The notes under the pieces: model-generated | Database searches by the model: none | What the model was told of the DNA's origin: nothing | What the model saw: only the letters and a program-made list of their open reading frames with translations | Program-made: the position numbers and the translations under genes | Source of the DNA: Xanthomonas sp. XNM01 | GTDB lineage: Bacteria > Pseudomonadota > Gammaproteobacteria > Xanthomonadales > Xanthomonadaceae | Length of the DNA: 64,000 nt | Assembly: GCF_014851915.1 (NCBI RefSeq) | Contig: NZ_JACVAP010000002.1 | Span: 62,001-126,000 of the forward strand | Direction: 5' to 3' | Part shown: positions 34,818 through 44,680 of the stretch, piece after piece | How the letters are laid out: each line of letters begins with the position of its first letter | How positions within the stretch are numbered: position 1 is the first letter of the stretch

Positions 34818-37364
34818 ATGCCCCGTTCCAGATCTTCCGCACCATCGTCTCCCGGGTTCGTCCGTGTCCGCGGCGCGCGCGAGCACAACCTGAAGGACGT
34901 CGATGTCGACATCCCGCGCGATGCGCTGGTGGTGTTCACCGGCGTGTCGGGCTCGGGCAAGTCCTCGCTGGCGTTCGGCACGCTGTTCGCGGAGGCGCAG
35001 CGGCGCTACCTGGATTCGATTTCGCCCTATGCGCGGCGTCTGATCGACCAGGCCGGGGTGCCGGACGTGGATGCCATCGAAGGCCTGCCGCCGGCGGTGG
35101 CCCTGCAGCAGCAGCGCGGCGCGCCGACCACGCGCTCGTCGGTGGGCAGCGTGACCACGATCTCCAACTCGCTGCGGATGCTGTACTCACGCGCCGGCGA
35201 CTATCCGAAGGGCCAGCCGATCATCTACGCCGACGGGTTTTCGCCGAACACGCCGGCCGGCGCCTGCCCGACCTGCCATGGCCTGGGCCGGATCTACGAC
35301 GCGACCGAGGCCTCGATGGTGCCCGATCCCTCGCTGACCATCCGCGAGCGCGCGGTGGCGGCGTGGCCCGGCGCCTGGCACGGGCAGAACCAGCGCGACA
35401 TCCTGACCACTCGCGGCATCGACGTGGATGTGCCGTGGTCGAAACTGCCGAAGAAGATCCGCGACTGGATCCTGTTCACCGACGAGCAGCCGGTGGAGCC
35501 GGTGTATGCCGGCTTCACCCTGGACGAAGTGAAGGATGCGCTGAAGCGGAAGATGGAACCCAGCTACATGGGCACCTTCACCAGTGCGCGCCGCCACGTG
35601 CTGCACACCTTCGCCACCACCCAGAGCCCGCAGCAGAAGAAACGCGCGGCGCAGTACCTGGTCAGCACGCTGTGCCCGGACTGCGACGGCAAGCGGCTGC
35701 GGCGCGAGGCGCTGTCGGTGACCTTCGCCGGGCTGGACATCGGTGCGCTGTCGCAGCGGCCGCTGGACGAGGTCGCCGCGCTGCTGGCACCGGCCGCGCA
35801 GGGCAGGGCGCATCGCGCGGATGGCCATCCCGAGCAGCAGCTCGCCGCGCAGCGCATCGCCGAGGATCTGCTGGCGCGCATCGCGATCCTGCAGGACCTG
35901 GGGCTGGGCTATCTGACCCTGGAGCGCAGCACGCCGACGCTGTCGCCGGGCGAACTGCAGCGGCTGCGGCTGGCCACCCAGATCCGCTCGCAGTTGTTCG
36001 GCGTGGTCTACGTGATGGACGAGCCGTCGGCCGGCCTGCATCCGGCCGATGCGCAGGCGCTGCTGCGCGCGCTGGACCAGCTGAAGGCGGCGGGCAACTC
36101 GATCTTCGTGGTCGAGCACGAGATCGACGTGATCCGCCATGCGGACTGGATCGTCGATGTCGGTCCCGCGGCCGGCGCGCACGGCGGGCAAGTGCTCTAC
36201 AGCGGGCCGCCGGACGGGCTGGCGCAGGTGCAGGCCTCGTCGACGCGGAATTATCTCTTCGGACAGCGGCCGGCGCCGCACAGCCGCGAACGCGCGGCGA
36301 GCGCGTGGCTGCAGCTGCGTGGCATCACCCGCAACAACGTCGCCGGGCTGGATGTGGACATTCCGCTGGGCGTGTTCACCACCGTCACCGGCGTCAGCGG
36401 CTCGGGCAAGTCCTCGCTGGTCAGCCAGGCGCTGGTCGAGCTGCTGGCCGCGCATCTGGGCCAGGCGCAGGACGCCAGCGGCGACGAGGTCGATCCGCTG
36501 GAGCGCGGCGCCGACGTGCCGACCGGCGGGCGCATCGCCGGCGGGCTGGCGCACGTGCGCCGCCTGGTGCGCGTGGACCAGAAGCCCATCGGCCGCACGC
36601 CGCGCTCCAACTTGGCCACCTACACCGGCCTGTTCGACCATGTGCGCAAGCGCTTCGCCGACACGCCCGCGGCGAAGAAGCGCCGCTACGACGCCGGCCG
36701 CTTCTCGTTCAACGTGGCCAAGGGCCGCTGCGAGACCTGCGAGGGCGAGGGTTTCGTCAGTGTCGAACTGCTGTTCATGCCCAGCGTCTATGCGCCGTGC
36801 CCGGCCTGCCATGGCGCGCGCTACAACGCGAAGACGCTGGAGATCACGCTGCGCGACAGGAACATCGCGCAGGTGCTGGACCTGACCGTGGCCCAGGCTG
36901 CGGAGTTCTTCGCCGAGGACGTGGCGGTGCTGCGCCCGCTGCAGGTGCTGATCGAGGTTGGCCTGGGCTATCTGCGGCTGGGCCAGCCGGCGACCGAGCT
37001 GAGCGGCGGCGAGGCGCAGCGGATCAAGCTGGCGACCGAGCTGCAGCGTGCCCAGCGCCGCGACACGGTCTACGTGCTGGACGAGCCCACCACTGGCCTG
37101 CATCCGGCGGACGTGGACACGCTGCTGCGCCAGCTGCACGGCCTGGTCGATGCGGGCAACAGCGTGGTGGTGGTAGAACACGACATGCGGGTGGCTGCCG
37201 GCAGCGACTGGATCATCGACATGGGACCGGGCGCGGGCGACAGGGGCGGCCAGGTGGTCGCGCAGGGCGCACCGGCGAAGATCGCGAAGGCGAAGGGCAG
37301 CCGCACCGCGCCGTTCCTGCGCGCCGAACTGGATGGTGCGGCATCGGCGAAGGCGGGCGGCTGA
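34818..37364 (+). CDS. UvrA-like excinuclease ATPase (UvrA2 type)
   Basis: The 848-residue protein has the UvrA layout: Walker A GVSGSGKSS at 42-50, zinc cysteines CPTCHG and CPDCDGK, first signature LSPGELQRLRLA, second Walker A GVSGSGKSSL (near 530), CETCEGEG and CPACHG zinc module, second signature LSGGEAQRIKLATEL, and Walker B VYVLDEPTTGLHP. True UvrA is about 940 residues; this shorter form fits class II UvrA, which often lacks the full UvrB-binding domain and is linked to drug tolerance. A separate uvrA is expected elsewhere. The GIY-YIG gene follows after two bases. Confidence 0.88.
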   Translation: MPRSRSSAPSSPGFVRVRGAREHNLKDVDVDIPRDALVVFTGVSGSGKSSLAFGTLFAEAQRRYLDSISPYARRLIDQAGVPDVDAIEGLPPAVALQQQRGAPTTRSSVGSVTTISNSLRMLYSRAGDYPKGQPIIYADGFSPNTPAGACPTCHGLGRIYDATEASMVPDPSLTIRERAVAAWPGAWHGQNQRDILTTRGIDVDVPWSKLPKKIRDWILFTDEQPVEPVYAGFTLDEVKDALKRKMEPSYMGTFTSARRHVLHTFATTQSPQQKKRAAQYLVSTLCPDCDGKRLRREALSVTFAGLDIGALSQRPLDEVAALLAPAAQGRAHRADGHPEQQLAAQRIAEDLLARIAILQDLGLGYLTLERSTPTLSPGELQRLRLATQIRSQLFGVVYVMDEPSAGLHPADAQALLRALDQLKAAGNSIFVVEHEIDVIRHADWIVDVGPAAGAHGGQVLYSGPPDGLAQVQASSTRNYLFGQRPAPHSRERAASAWLQLRGITRNNVAGLDVDIPLGVFTTVTGVSGSGKSSLVSQALVELLAAHLGQAQDASGDEVDPLERGADVPTGGRIAGGLAHVRRLVRVDQKPIGRTPRSNLATYTGLFDHVRKRFADTPAAKKRRYDAGRFSFNVAKGRCETCEGEGFVSVELLFMPSVYAPCPACHGARYNAKTLEITLRDRNIAQVLDLTVAQAAEFFAEDVAVLRPLQVLIEVGLGYLRLGQPATELSGGEAQRIKLATELQRAQRRDTVYVLDEPTTGLHPADVDTLLRQLHGLVDAGNSVVVVEHDMRVAAGSDWIIDMGPGAGDRGGQVVAQGAPAKIAKAKGSRTAPFLRAELDGAASAKAGG

Positions 37365-37366
37365 GC

Positions 37367-37963
37367 ATGGCGCGCGGGCTGCCGGCCCCGGACGACGCGG
37401 TGCCGATCGACGGCCGCTGTTTCGCCTATGTGTTTCCGTGCCGCTGGGAAGACCATTGCAAGATCGGCTTCTCCAATGACCCGCTGGGCCGGATCGGCGC
37501 GCTGCATCCGCGCTGGTATGAATTCTTCGATGTCGGGCACGGCACGCTGGTCGAGGCCGAATCGGTCCGCGACGCGCGCGACCTGGAGCTGGAACTGCGG
37601 GCTTCGCTGCGCGAATACAACGCGCCGGCACCGCTGACGATCAGCGTGCCGGCGGGTGGGAAGACCGAGTGGTTCCGTGGTGTCGGCAACCTGCTGCAGG
37701 AGCGTATCGCCGTGCTGGAGGCGCGTGGCTACCGGGTCTACCCACTGGACCGCTGGCTGCGCACGATGCTGGTCGCCCGCAGCGACCGGCTGCACGAGTG
37801 GTCGCTGGCGATGCTGGGTGTGGACGAGCTGGATGGGCTGGTTGGCCGGACCCCGGCGCAGCGCAAGCTGCGTGACGCACTGGATGCCTACCGCGCGCTG
37901 GACGTCGACATCGCTGCGCTGCTGCCGGATGCCGTGCTGGACTGGTATCGACGTCCGGGTTGA
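37367..37963 (+). CDS. GIY-YIG-like nuclease family protein (MUG113/T5orf172 type)
   Basis: In the 198-residue protein, residues 18-75 (CFAYVFPCRWEDHCKIGFSN, then DPLGRIGALHP and a later acidic segment) look like the GIY-YIG variant of the MUG113/T5orf172 group, with YVF in place of GIY and KIGFS in place of YIG. The catalytic Arg may be in LGRI, the Glu in DLELELRASL. The C-terminal half (about 100-198) is helical and unknown. It begins two bases after the uvrA2-like stop. Link to DNA damage is suggested by that context only. Confidence 0.65.
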   Translation: MARGLPAPDDAVPIDGRCFAYVFPCRWEDHCKIGFSNDPLGRIGALHPRWYEFFDVGHGTLVEAESVRDARDLELELRASLREYNAPAPLTISVPAGGKTEWFRGVGNLLQERIAVLEARGYRVYPLDRWLRTMLVARSDRLHEWSLAMLGVDELDGLVGRTPAQRKLRDALDAYRALDVDIAALLPDAVLDWYRRPG

Positions 37964-38236
37964 GCCGGGGCCTTCGGGTCGGCGGCATCCTGGTGACCGC
38001 GACGGCGCGCTCCCTGGCCCGGTCTGTGTGGAGCCGGGCAAGATGTCGCGGCCGGCAGGACGCCGGCGAAGTGACTGCGCGCGTGGGCGGTGCGGCGATG
38101 GGCGGCGGCCCCGCCGGTGGTCGACGCATGCCGTGGCGTCGTGCCGTTCATTCGGCAGATGGCTACGCCGGCCCATCGCGGCGCGACGCTCACGGCGCGC
38201 GGGCTAGGTTCGTTCCACCCCACCAAGGAGCGTTCC

Positions 38237-38467
38237 ATGCGCTTGAAGACCTGCACGATGCTGCTGACCTCCGCGTCGCTGGCCCTGGCGCTTGCCGCGT
38301 GCCAGAAGAACGACCCGGACACGGTTTCCGACAACCCGGTCCCGACCGCCGACTCGCACGAGCCGGTGGCGCCCAGCCCCTATGGCACCGACGCCCAGGA
38401 AACCCGCAGCCACGAAGAGGCCAAGGAGGCCGACACGCCGAACGACGATCCGGACGAGACGCCCTGA
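38237..38467 (+). CDS. Small acidic lipoprotein
   Basis: The 76-residue product has a lipoprotein signal ending LAAC with Cys at 22. The mature part is short, hydrophilic and rich in Asp, Glu, Pro and Thr, so probably unstructured. AAGGAG precedes the ATG at 38237. No function is suggested. It stands alone. Confidence 0.75.
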   Translation: MRLKTCTMLLTSASLALALAACQKNDPDTVSDNPVPTADSHEPVAPSPYGTDAQETRSHEEAKEADTPNDDPDETP

Positions 38468-38512
38468 CCGTTGGGCGGGGCGTTCCAGCGGCATGCGGTC
38501 GTCGCCAGCGGC

Positions 38513-38536
38513 GATGGAGATGGAGATGGAGATGGC
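38513..38536. repeat. Six-base tandem repeat (GATGGA)n
   Basis: Four copies of GATGGA, the last ending GATGGC, lie in the 266-base gap between the lipoprotein and the basic protein genes. No gene is seen around it. A copy-number change would not alter any known frame. Confidence 0.7.
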
Positions 38537-38733
38537 AGCACCGTCGGCCAGTCCGGTCAGTCCTGACATGAGCGTCCGCTGGCCGCGTCATGCCGGCTGG
38601 GCGGTGCCCAGAGCGGCAGCGTGGCACTGCCGGTGTCACGCGATGGATCTGTCGACAGGCGATGCGACAGATTGCACGGTCCATTGACCGGAGCGTTGTT
38701 ACACCGCATGCGTCGACCAGCAGGAGACGCGAC

Positions 38734-39237
38734 ATGCCGGAGCAGAAGACACGCAAGGCGGCGGCGCGCGACAAGCGCGAAGGCAAGGCGGCCAGTACCC
38801 AGGCCGGGGAATACGTCAAGGAAGAAATGGAACACGTGCGCGAAGGCAAGCACGGCGCAAAAAGCACGAAGCAGGCCATCGCCATCGGCCTGTCGAAGGC
38901 ACGCCGCGACGGCGTGGATGCCAGACCGTCGAAGACCGCATCCAAGGCGACGAAGAAGAAGGCCGCCCAGGACAGCAAGGCGGCGACATCGAAGAAGGAG
39001 CCATCCGCGACACGCTCGGCTGGTGCGAAGAAGGCGCTGAAGACCGCGTCGAAGAAGACCACCGCGAAAAAGGTCGCAGGCACGAAGGCGTTGTCGCGTC
39101 AGGCGAAGAAGGCGGCTGGCGAACGCAGCGCGAGCAGCCGCTCCGCCGCGGCGAAGAAGGCAGCGAAGACCAAGGGGCCCGCGGTGCGTAAGGCGGCGGC
39201 GAAGAAGGCCGCGAAAACGAGGAAGCAGGAGAGTTGA
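38734..39237 (+). CDS. Histone H1-like basic protein, DUF6496-like N-terminus
   Basis: The 167-residue protein begins MPEQKTRKAAARDKREGKAA, followed by QAGEYVKEEMEHVREGKHGAKSTKQAIAIGLSKARRDG (about 22-60), the DUF6496-type domain. From about residue 66 on it is Lys and Ala rich with AKKA/SKKA repeats, like eukaryotic H1 tails and bacterial HupB-type or AlgP-like tails. It likely binds DNA non-specifically. GCAGGAGACGCGAC precedes the ATG at 38734. Confidence 0.82.
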   Translation: MPEQKTRKAAARDKREGKAASTQAGEYVKEEMEHVREGKHGAKSTKQAIAIGLSKARRDGVDARPSKTASKATKKKAAQDSKAATSKKEPSATRSAGAKKALKTASKKTTAKKVAGTKALSRQAKKAAGERSASSRSAAAKKAAKTKGPAVRKAAAKKAAKTRKQES

Positions 39238-39349
39238 TCCTGCGCGGCAGAGTCCGGGACCAACGAGGCTATGCGTGCCGTGGGTTGCGCATACCGCCGA
39301 TGTCGTCCGCCGGCCGCGTTATGGATCCCGCCATGGCGGTCGGCCTCGA

Positions 39350-39990
39350 GCGGCCTCCTACAAAGCGTGTGGAGGACCGTAGCCGGTGGTTGGTCTAGAG
39401 CGCTCTCCACGAGCGGGCATGTAGGAGGGGCCACAGCCCCGACCGCCGTGTCACCGGTCAGACCGCATCAATCATGTGTGGCTGATGATCCAGACGGATG
39501 CCTGCGGATGACGGTCGGCCTCAAGCGGCCTCCTACGTGCGTGTGGAGGACCGCAGCCGGCGGTTGGCCTGGAGCGGTCTCCCAACGGGCGGTCATGTAG
39601 GAGGGGCCACAGCCCCGACCGCCGTGTTACCGAGCGAGCTGCATTGATCATGTGTGGCTGATGATCCAGACGGGAGTCTGCGGATGACGGTCGGCCTCAA
39701 GCGGCCTCCTACGTGCGTGTGGAGGGCCGTAGCCGGTGGTTGGCTTGGAGCGGTCTCCAACGAGCGGGCATGTAGGAGGGGCCACAGCCCCGACCGCCGT
39801 GTCACCGGTCAGGCCGCCTCGATTCCCGTGTGGCTGATGATCCAGACGGATGTCTGCGGATGTCTGCGGATGTCTGCGGATGACGGTCGGCCTCACGCCT
39901 CCTACGTGAGTGTGTGCGGAGGACCTTGGCCCGTGATTGACTGGCAGCGGCCCCCTGCGAGCGAGCGTGCAGGAGGGCCGCAACCGTGCC
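39350..39990. repeat. Tandem array of about 176-bp units with REP-like core
   Basis: The core GTAGGAGGGGCCACAGCCCC starts at 39421, 39597 and 39772, giving periods of 176 and 175 bases. A degenerate fourth copy (GTGCAGGAGGGCCGCAACC) starts near 39968. Other shared parts are GTGTGGCTGATGATCCAGAC and ATGACGGTCGGCCTC. In the third-to-fourth interval GATGTCTGCG is tripled (39849-39880). The array fills the gap between the basic-protein gene and the katE 3' end and holds no gene. Confidence 0.9.
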
Positions 39991-40013
39991 GCGATGGAGC
40001 ATCGGCACACCGC

Positions 40014-42143
40014 TCAGGCCAGCGTCCGCACCTTCTTCTCGCGGTCCCACTGGCGGGTCTTCGCGGCCGCGATGAAGGCATCGACGTTCCCGGCATCCAC
40101 CACGCCTGCATCCCTGCCGACGCCACCTGCCTTGAGCACGGCCTGGGCGCCGGCATCGGCGGCGATGGCCTTCAGGTGGCCGAAGGCATCGCGGACGAAA
40201 TCGACCGCGGCGGCCTCCTTCGCCAGCTTCTTGCCGCTGTCGGCCGACAGCACCACCGCCACCGCATCGAACACCACCGACGGCGTGCCGGCGAGCTGGC
40301 CGTCGGCGGCCAGCTTCTTCCCGTCCGACAGCAGCGCACCACCGAGCTTCGGCGCGACGATCTTCACCATCGCACCGGCGGATTCGGCTGCCTTGCGCAG
40401 TGTCTTGACCGTCGCCGCATCGGAGCCGTCATCGACCAGGATGCCGACGCAGCGGCCATCCAGCGTCGGCTTCATCCGGTCGACGATGCGCAGGGCGGGA
40501 GACAGCGGCAGATCCTGCGTGGGCACCTTCGCGTCCGGCGCCGGCGGCAGCGCGTCCATGCCCAGGCCATCGGCGACGCGCCGGGCCAGACCGTCGTCGA
40601 TATGGCGCAGATGTCCGACCACGGCCTCGCGCACGTGCGGCGTCTCCACCTTCGACAGCTCGAACACCAGTGCGCTGGCCAGGTGCGCCTGCTCGATCGC
40701 GCTCTGGCTGCGGAAGAACTGCCGCGCCTGGCTGTAGTGGTCGGCGAAGCTCTCCGGCCGCAGGCGGCCCTTGGCGCCATCGTCGACGGTGGCGTGGTGG
40801 CGGAAGCCGACTTCGCGCGAGGCGCGCGGGCTGTCGGCCTGCAGCGAGCTGGGCTCGTAGTTCACCCGGCCCTTGGGCACCTGCATCTGCATGTGGCCGT
40901 CGCGCTGGTGGTTGGCGAACGGGCACTTGGGCGCGTTGATCGGGATCTGGTGGAAGTTCGGCCCGCCAAGGCGGATCAGCTGCGTATCCAGGTACGAGAA
41001 CAGCCGGCCCTGCAGCAGCGGATCGTTGCTGAAGTCGATGCCGGGCACGATGTTGGCCGGGCAGTAGGCGACCTGCTCGGTCTCGGCGAAGAAGTTGTCC
41101 GGCCAGCGGTCCAGGGTCATCCGGCCGATCACCTGCAGCGGCACCAGCTCCTCGGGGATCAGCTTGGTCGGGTCGAGGTGGTCGAACGGGAAGGCGTCGG
41201 CCTCTTCCTCGGTGAACAGCTGCACGGCCAGGTCCCAGGCCGGGAAGTTGCCGGCCTGGATCGCCTCGAACAGGTCGCGGCGGTGGAAATCGTTGTCGGC
41301 CGCCTGCAGCTTCAGCGCCTCGTCCCAGACCGTGGACTGGATGCCCAGCACCGGCCGCCAGTGGAACTTCACGAAGGTGCTGTTGCCGTCCTTGTCGAGC
41401 AGGCGGAACGAGTGCACGCCGAAGCCTTCGATCGTGCGCAGCGAACGCGGAATCGTGCGGTCGCTCATCGCCCACATGATCATGTGCATGGTCTCGGGCG
41501 TGAGCGACACGAAATCCCAGAACGTGTCGTGCGCGCTGGCCGCCTGCGGGAACGCGCGGTCCGGCTCCATCTTCACCGAGTGCACCACGTCCGGGAACTT
41601 CATCGCGTCCTGGATGAAGAACACCGGGATGTTGTTGCCGACCAGGTCCCAGTTGCCTTCCTTGGTGTAGAACTTCACCGCGAAGCCGCGCACGTCGCGC
41701 GGGGTGTCGACCGAGCCGGCGCCGCCGGCCACGGTGGAGAAGCGGGTGAACACCGGGGTGGACTGGCCGACCTCGGTCAGGATCGACGCGGTGGTGTACT
41801 TCGCCAGCGACTTCTTCAGCACGAACGTGCCATGGGCGGCGCTGCCGCGCGCATGCACGATGCGCTCGGGAATGCGCTCGTGGTCGAAGTGGGTGATCTT
41901 CTCGCGGAGGATGAAATCCTCCAGCAGGGTCGGCCCGCGCGGGCCGGCGGTCAGCGAGTTCTGGTTGTCCGCGACCGGGATGCCCTGGTTGGTGGTCAGC
42001 AGCGGATGCTCGCCGCCGGCCTGCTGCTGCAGTTCGTCGCCGTTGCCACGCGGGTTGCGCACGTCTTCCGGCTCGGCCGTGCGGCGGGTCCGCGGCGGTG
42101 CGGGCTTGGCTGGCTTGGCGGGGGCGGGCTTCTTGCTGGCCAT
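40014..42143 (-). CDS. katE: Large-subunit catalase HPII
   Basis: The 709-residue protein splits hydrogen peroxide into water and oxygen. It is full length for clade 2 catalases, which carry a flavodoxin-like C-terminal domain. The catalytic His is in [13 protein letters not shown], the heme-ligand Tyr in [15 protein letters not shown]. The extra domain (about 560-709) begins [16 protein letters not shown]. An N-terminal 40-residue Lys/Pro/Ala stretch is typical. The gene stands alone; a divergent glycosidase lies upstream across 190 bases. Confidence 0.97.
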   Translation of the reverse strand: MASKKPAPAKPAKPAPPRTRRTAEPEDVRNPRGNGDELQQQAGGEHPLLTTNQGIPVADNQNSLTAGPRGPTLLEDFILREKITHFDHERIPERIVHARGSAAHGTFVLKKSLAKYTTASILTEVGQSTPVFTRFSTVAGGAGSVDTPRDVRGFAVKFYTKEGNWDLVGNNIPVFFIQDAMKFPDVVHSVKMEPDRAFPQAASAHDTFWDFVSLTPETMHMIMWAMSDRTIPRSLRTIEGFGVHSFRLLDKDGNSTFVKFHWRPVLGIQSTVWDEALKLQAADNDFHRRDLFEAIQAGNFPAWDLAVQLFTEEEADAFPFDHLDPTKLIPEELVPLQVIGRMTLDRWPDNFFAETEQVAYCPANIVPGIDFSNDPLLQGRLFSYLDTQLIRLGGPNFHQIPINAPKCPFANHQRDGHMQMQVPKGRVNYEPSSLQADSPRASREVGFRHHATVDDGAKGRLRPESFADHYSQARQFFRSQSAIEQAHLASALVFELSKVETPHVREAVVGHLRHIDDGLARRVADGLGMDALPPAPDAKVPTQDLPLSPALRIVDRMKPTLDGRCVGILVDDGSDAATVKTLRKAAESAGAMVKIVAPKLGGALLSDGKKLAADGQLAGTPSVVFDAVAVVLSADSGKKLAKEAAAVDFVRDAFGHLKAIAADAGAQAVLKAGGVGRDAGVVDAGNVDAFIAAAKTRQWDREKKVRTLA

Positions 42144-42333
42144 GGCGGTTCCTGGTCGGGTTGAACCATCGAGCCTCGCCAGCGCGGCGTGAGCGTACCG
42201 TCGAGCATGCGTTGCGCCTGCGTGACGGGTCGCGATGCGCGTCTGCCGAGTGCGTGGTCTCTGGCGCGGTGCACGCTGACAACACCGGCCGCGCCCGCTA
42301 CCCTGCCGCGTTGCAGATCAAGAGGAGGGGCCG

Positions 42334-43767
42334 ATGAAATCCATCGTGATGACAGCGCTGGTCATGGCGTGCGCCGCACCGGCGTTCGCGGCTGGGAATG
42401 CAGGGGCCGGCACGGTCACCGTCTACACCACGGCGCAGGGCGCGCCGGAACAGATGCGGCGCACCCAGGTCGCCGCGCCACGCGCCGGGCATGCGCTGAC
42501 CGAGGCCGAGAATTCGATCTTCGTCGAGCCGTCCAAGCGCTTCCAGACGCTGCTCGGCATCGGCGGCGCGATCACCGACGCCACCGCCGAGACCTTCGCC
42601 AAGCTCGACAAGGCCCGCCAGGCCGAACTGCTGCGCGCCTACTACGACACCGAGCAGGGCATCGGCTACACGCTGGGCCGCACCACCATCCACAGCTCGG
42701 ACTTCAGCAGCGGCAGCTACACCTACATCCGCGAGGGCGACAAGGCGCTGGAGAGCTTCTCGATCGCGCCGGACCGCAAGCACCGCATCCCGATGATCAA
42801 GCGCGCGATCGAGGCGGCCGGCGGCACGCTGCCGATGATGGCCAGCCCGTGGAGCGCGCCGGCCTTCATGAAGGACAGCAACCACATGCTGCAGGGCGGC
42901 AAGCTGCTGCCGGAGTACGCCGCCGCGTGGGCGCAGTACTACACGAAGTTCATCGCCGCCTACGAGGCCGAGGGCATCCCGATCTGGTCGATCAGCCTGC
43001 AGAACGAGCCGATGGCCAGGCAGACCTGGGAGTCGATGCTGTACACGGCCGAGGAGGAGCGCGACTTCCTCAAGCACCACCTCGGCCCGACCATGCACGC
43101 GGCCGGCTACGCCGACACGAAGATCGTGGTGTGGGACCACAACCGCGACATGATGGTCCACCGCGCCAACGTGATCTTCGGCGATCCGGAAGCATCGAAG
43201 TACGCCTGGGGCATGGGCTTCCACTGGTACGAGACCTGGGCCGGCTTCGAGCCGATGTTCGAGAACGTCGGCAAGGTCCACCAGGCCTACCCGGACAAGG
43301 TGCTGCTGCTGACCGAGGCCACGGTGGAGAAGTTCGACTTCGCCCACCTGCAGCGCTGGAGCAACGGCGAGCGCTACGGCACCTCGATCATCAACGACCT
43401 CAACAACGGCGCGGCCGGCTGGATCGACTGGAACATGCTGCTGGACGAACGTGGCGGCCCGAACCACGTCGGCAACTACTGCTTCTCGCCGATCCACGCC
43501 GACACCCGCACCGGCGAGCTGATCTACACGCCGAGCTACTGGTACATCGGCCACTTCTCGAAGTTCCTGCGCCCGGGCGCGGAGCGGGTCGGCGTGGCCA
43601 GCAGCCGCAGCAACCTGCTGGCGACGTCCTTCCGCAACCAGGACGGCAGCCTGGCCACCGTGGTGATGAACCCGACCGACGTGGCGATCACCTACAACTA
43701 CTACGTCGGCAGCGCTTCGACCCGGGTCGAGATCCCGGCGCACGCGATCCAGACGCTGGTGCAGTGA
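42334..43767 (+). CDS. Glycoside hydrolase family 30 enzyme
   Basis: The 477-residue protein has a signal peptide (about 1-19, cut after AFA), so it is exported. The (beta/alpha)8 barrel has the GH30 sequence: FQTLLGIGGAITDATAETF near residue 70, LGRTTIHSSDFSSGSYTY, PWSAPAFMK, the acid/base E225 in LQNEP, and the nucleophile E328 in LLLTEAT. The C-terminal beta-sandwich ends in EIPAHAIQTLV. This subgroup contains glucosylceramidase and beta-glucanase activities; the substrate is not clear from sequence. GAGGAGGGGCCG precedes the ATG. Confidence 0.92.
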   Translation: MKSIVMTALVMACAAPAFAAGNAGAGTVTVYTTAQGAPEQMRRTQVAAPRAGHALTEAENSIFVEPSKRFQTLLGIGGAITDATAETFAKLDKARQAELLRAYYDTEQGIGYTLGRTTIHSSDFSSGSYTYIREGDKALESFSIAPDRKHRIPMIKRAIEAAGGTLPMMASPWSAPAFMKDSNHMLQGGKLLPEYAAAWAQYYTKFIAAYEAEGIPIWSISLQNEPMARQTWESMLYTAEEERDFLKHHLGPTMHAAGYADTKIVVWDHNRDMMVHRANVIFGDPEASKYAWGMGFHWYETWAGFEPMFENVGKVHQAYPDKVLLLTEATVEKFDFAHLQRWSNGERYGTSIINDLNNGAAGWIDWNMLLDERGGPNHVGNYCFSPIHADTRTGELIYTPSYWYIGHFSKFLRPGAERVGVASSRSNLLATSFRNQDGSLATVVMNPTDVAITYNYYVGSASTRVEIPAHAIQTLVQ

Positions 43768-43929
43768 CGCACGCCGGTGCGGCATGGCCGCGCCGGCTGC
43801 AGCGCATGAGGCGTGCGGCGGCGGGAGCATCCGCACACACCGCATCCCTGCTCATGCGCCCTGCAACCGCGGAATACCGCTGCTGCCGGCATGTAGAGTG
43901 ATGCTCCTCCCTCCACTGCGCTTGCACGC

Positions 43930-44415
43930 ATGACGACCTTCCACGATTTCAGCGCCACCGACATCGCCGGCCGCCCGCTGGCGATGTCCGAATTCGCCGG
44001 GCAGGCCGTGCTGGTGGTCAACACCGCCAGCCGCTGCGGATTCACCCCGCAGCTGGAAGGGCTGGAGGCGCTGCACCAGGCCTACGCGAGCCGCGGCCTG
44101 GTGGTACTGGGGTTTCCCTGCAACCAGTTCGGCGGGCAGGACCCGGGCAGCGAAGCCGAGATCGCGCAGTTCTGCCAGGTCAATTACGGCGTGAGCTTCC
44201 CGATGATGGCCAAGGTCGAGGTCAACGGCCCGGGCGCACATCCGCTGTGGCAGTGGCTCAAGGCCGAGCGTCCCGGCCTGTTCGGCACGCAGCGGATCAA
44301 GTGGAACTTCACCAAGTTCCTGGTCGACCGCGACGGCCATGCGCTGCGGCGCCATGGCCCGCGGACCAGGCCTGCGGCGCTGCAGGCCGATATCGAGGCG
44401 ATGCTGGCGCGCTGA
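43930..44415 (+). CDS. Glutathione peroxidase family protein
   Basis: The 161-residue protein reduces peroxides. The peroxidatic Cys36 sits in NTASRCGFTPQ, and a second Cys64 in FPCNQFGGQ may serve as the resolving residue, as in thioredoxin-dependent plant-type enzymes. The catalytic Gln70 and the WNFTKF Trp are present. The start ATG at 43930 is favoured by family N-termini (FHDFSATDIAG). No linked gene. Confidence 0.95.
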   Translation: MTTFHDFSATDIAGRPLAMSEFAGQAVLVVNTASRCGFTPQLEGLEALHQAYASRGLVVLGFPCNQFGGQDPGSEAEIAQFCQVNYGVSFPMMAKVEVNGPGAHPLWQWLKAERPGLFGTQRIKWNFTKFLVDRDGHALRRHGPRTRPAALQADIEAMLAR

Positions 44416-44680
44416 CCACGGAAGGCCGATCCGCTTGATGCGCCGCGTGGCCCGCCGGTGCGCGGATGCGGCATCCGATCCGGGCCCGGCAGCGGCGCCT
44501 GGCACGTGCGTGAGTCGCACCGGCTGCACCATCGCCACCCAGATCCTGATCCGCTGAAACGGCTGCGCAGGGACGCGGCCTGCGGTTCTGGCGCCTGCCT
44601 GCATCCACGGCAGGCGCAGCGCTCCGCCCCGAGCCCGGCCGCGCGTGTCGCCGATCGTGGCGCGCCCGGATCATTGGCGA

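Noticed and set aside
34568-37366. Long plus-strand frame continuous with the GIY-YIG gene
   Set aside because: Only the last 198 codons look like a protein; the rest is an out-of-frame reading of uvrA2.
39350-39990. Possible CRISPR array
   Set aside because: Units of about 176 bp without short conserved repeats and unique spacers; they are tandem copies of one long unit.
39654-42164. Plus-strand frame of 836 codons over katE
   Set aside because: Antisense of catalase; the beginning is the repeat array.
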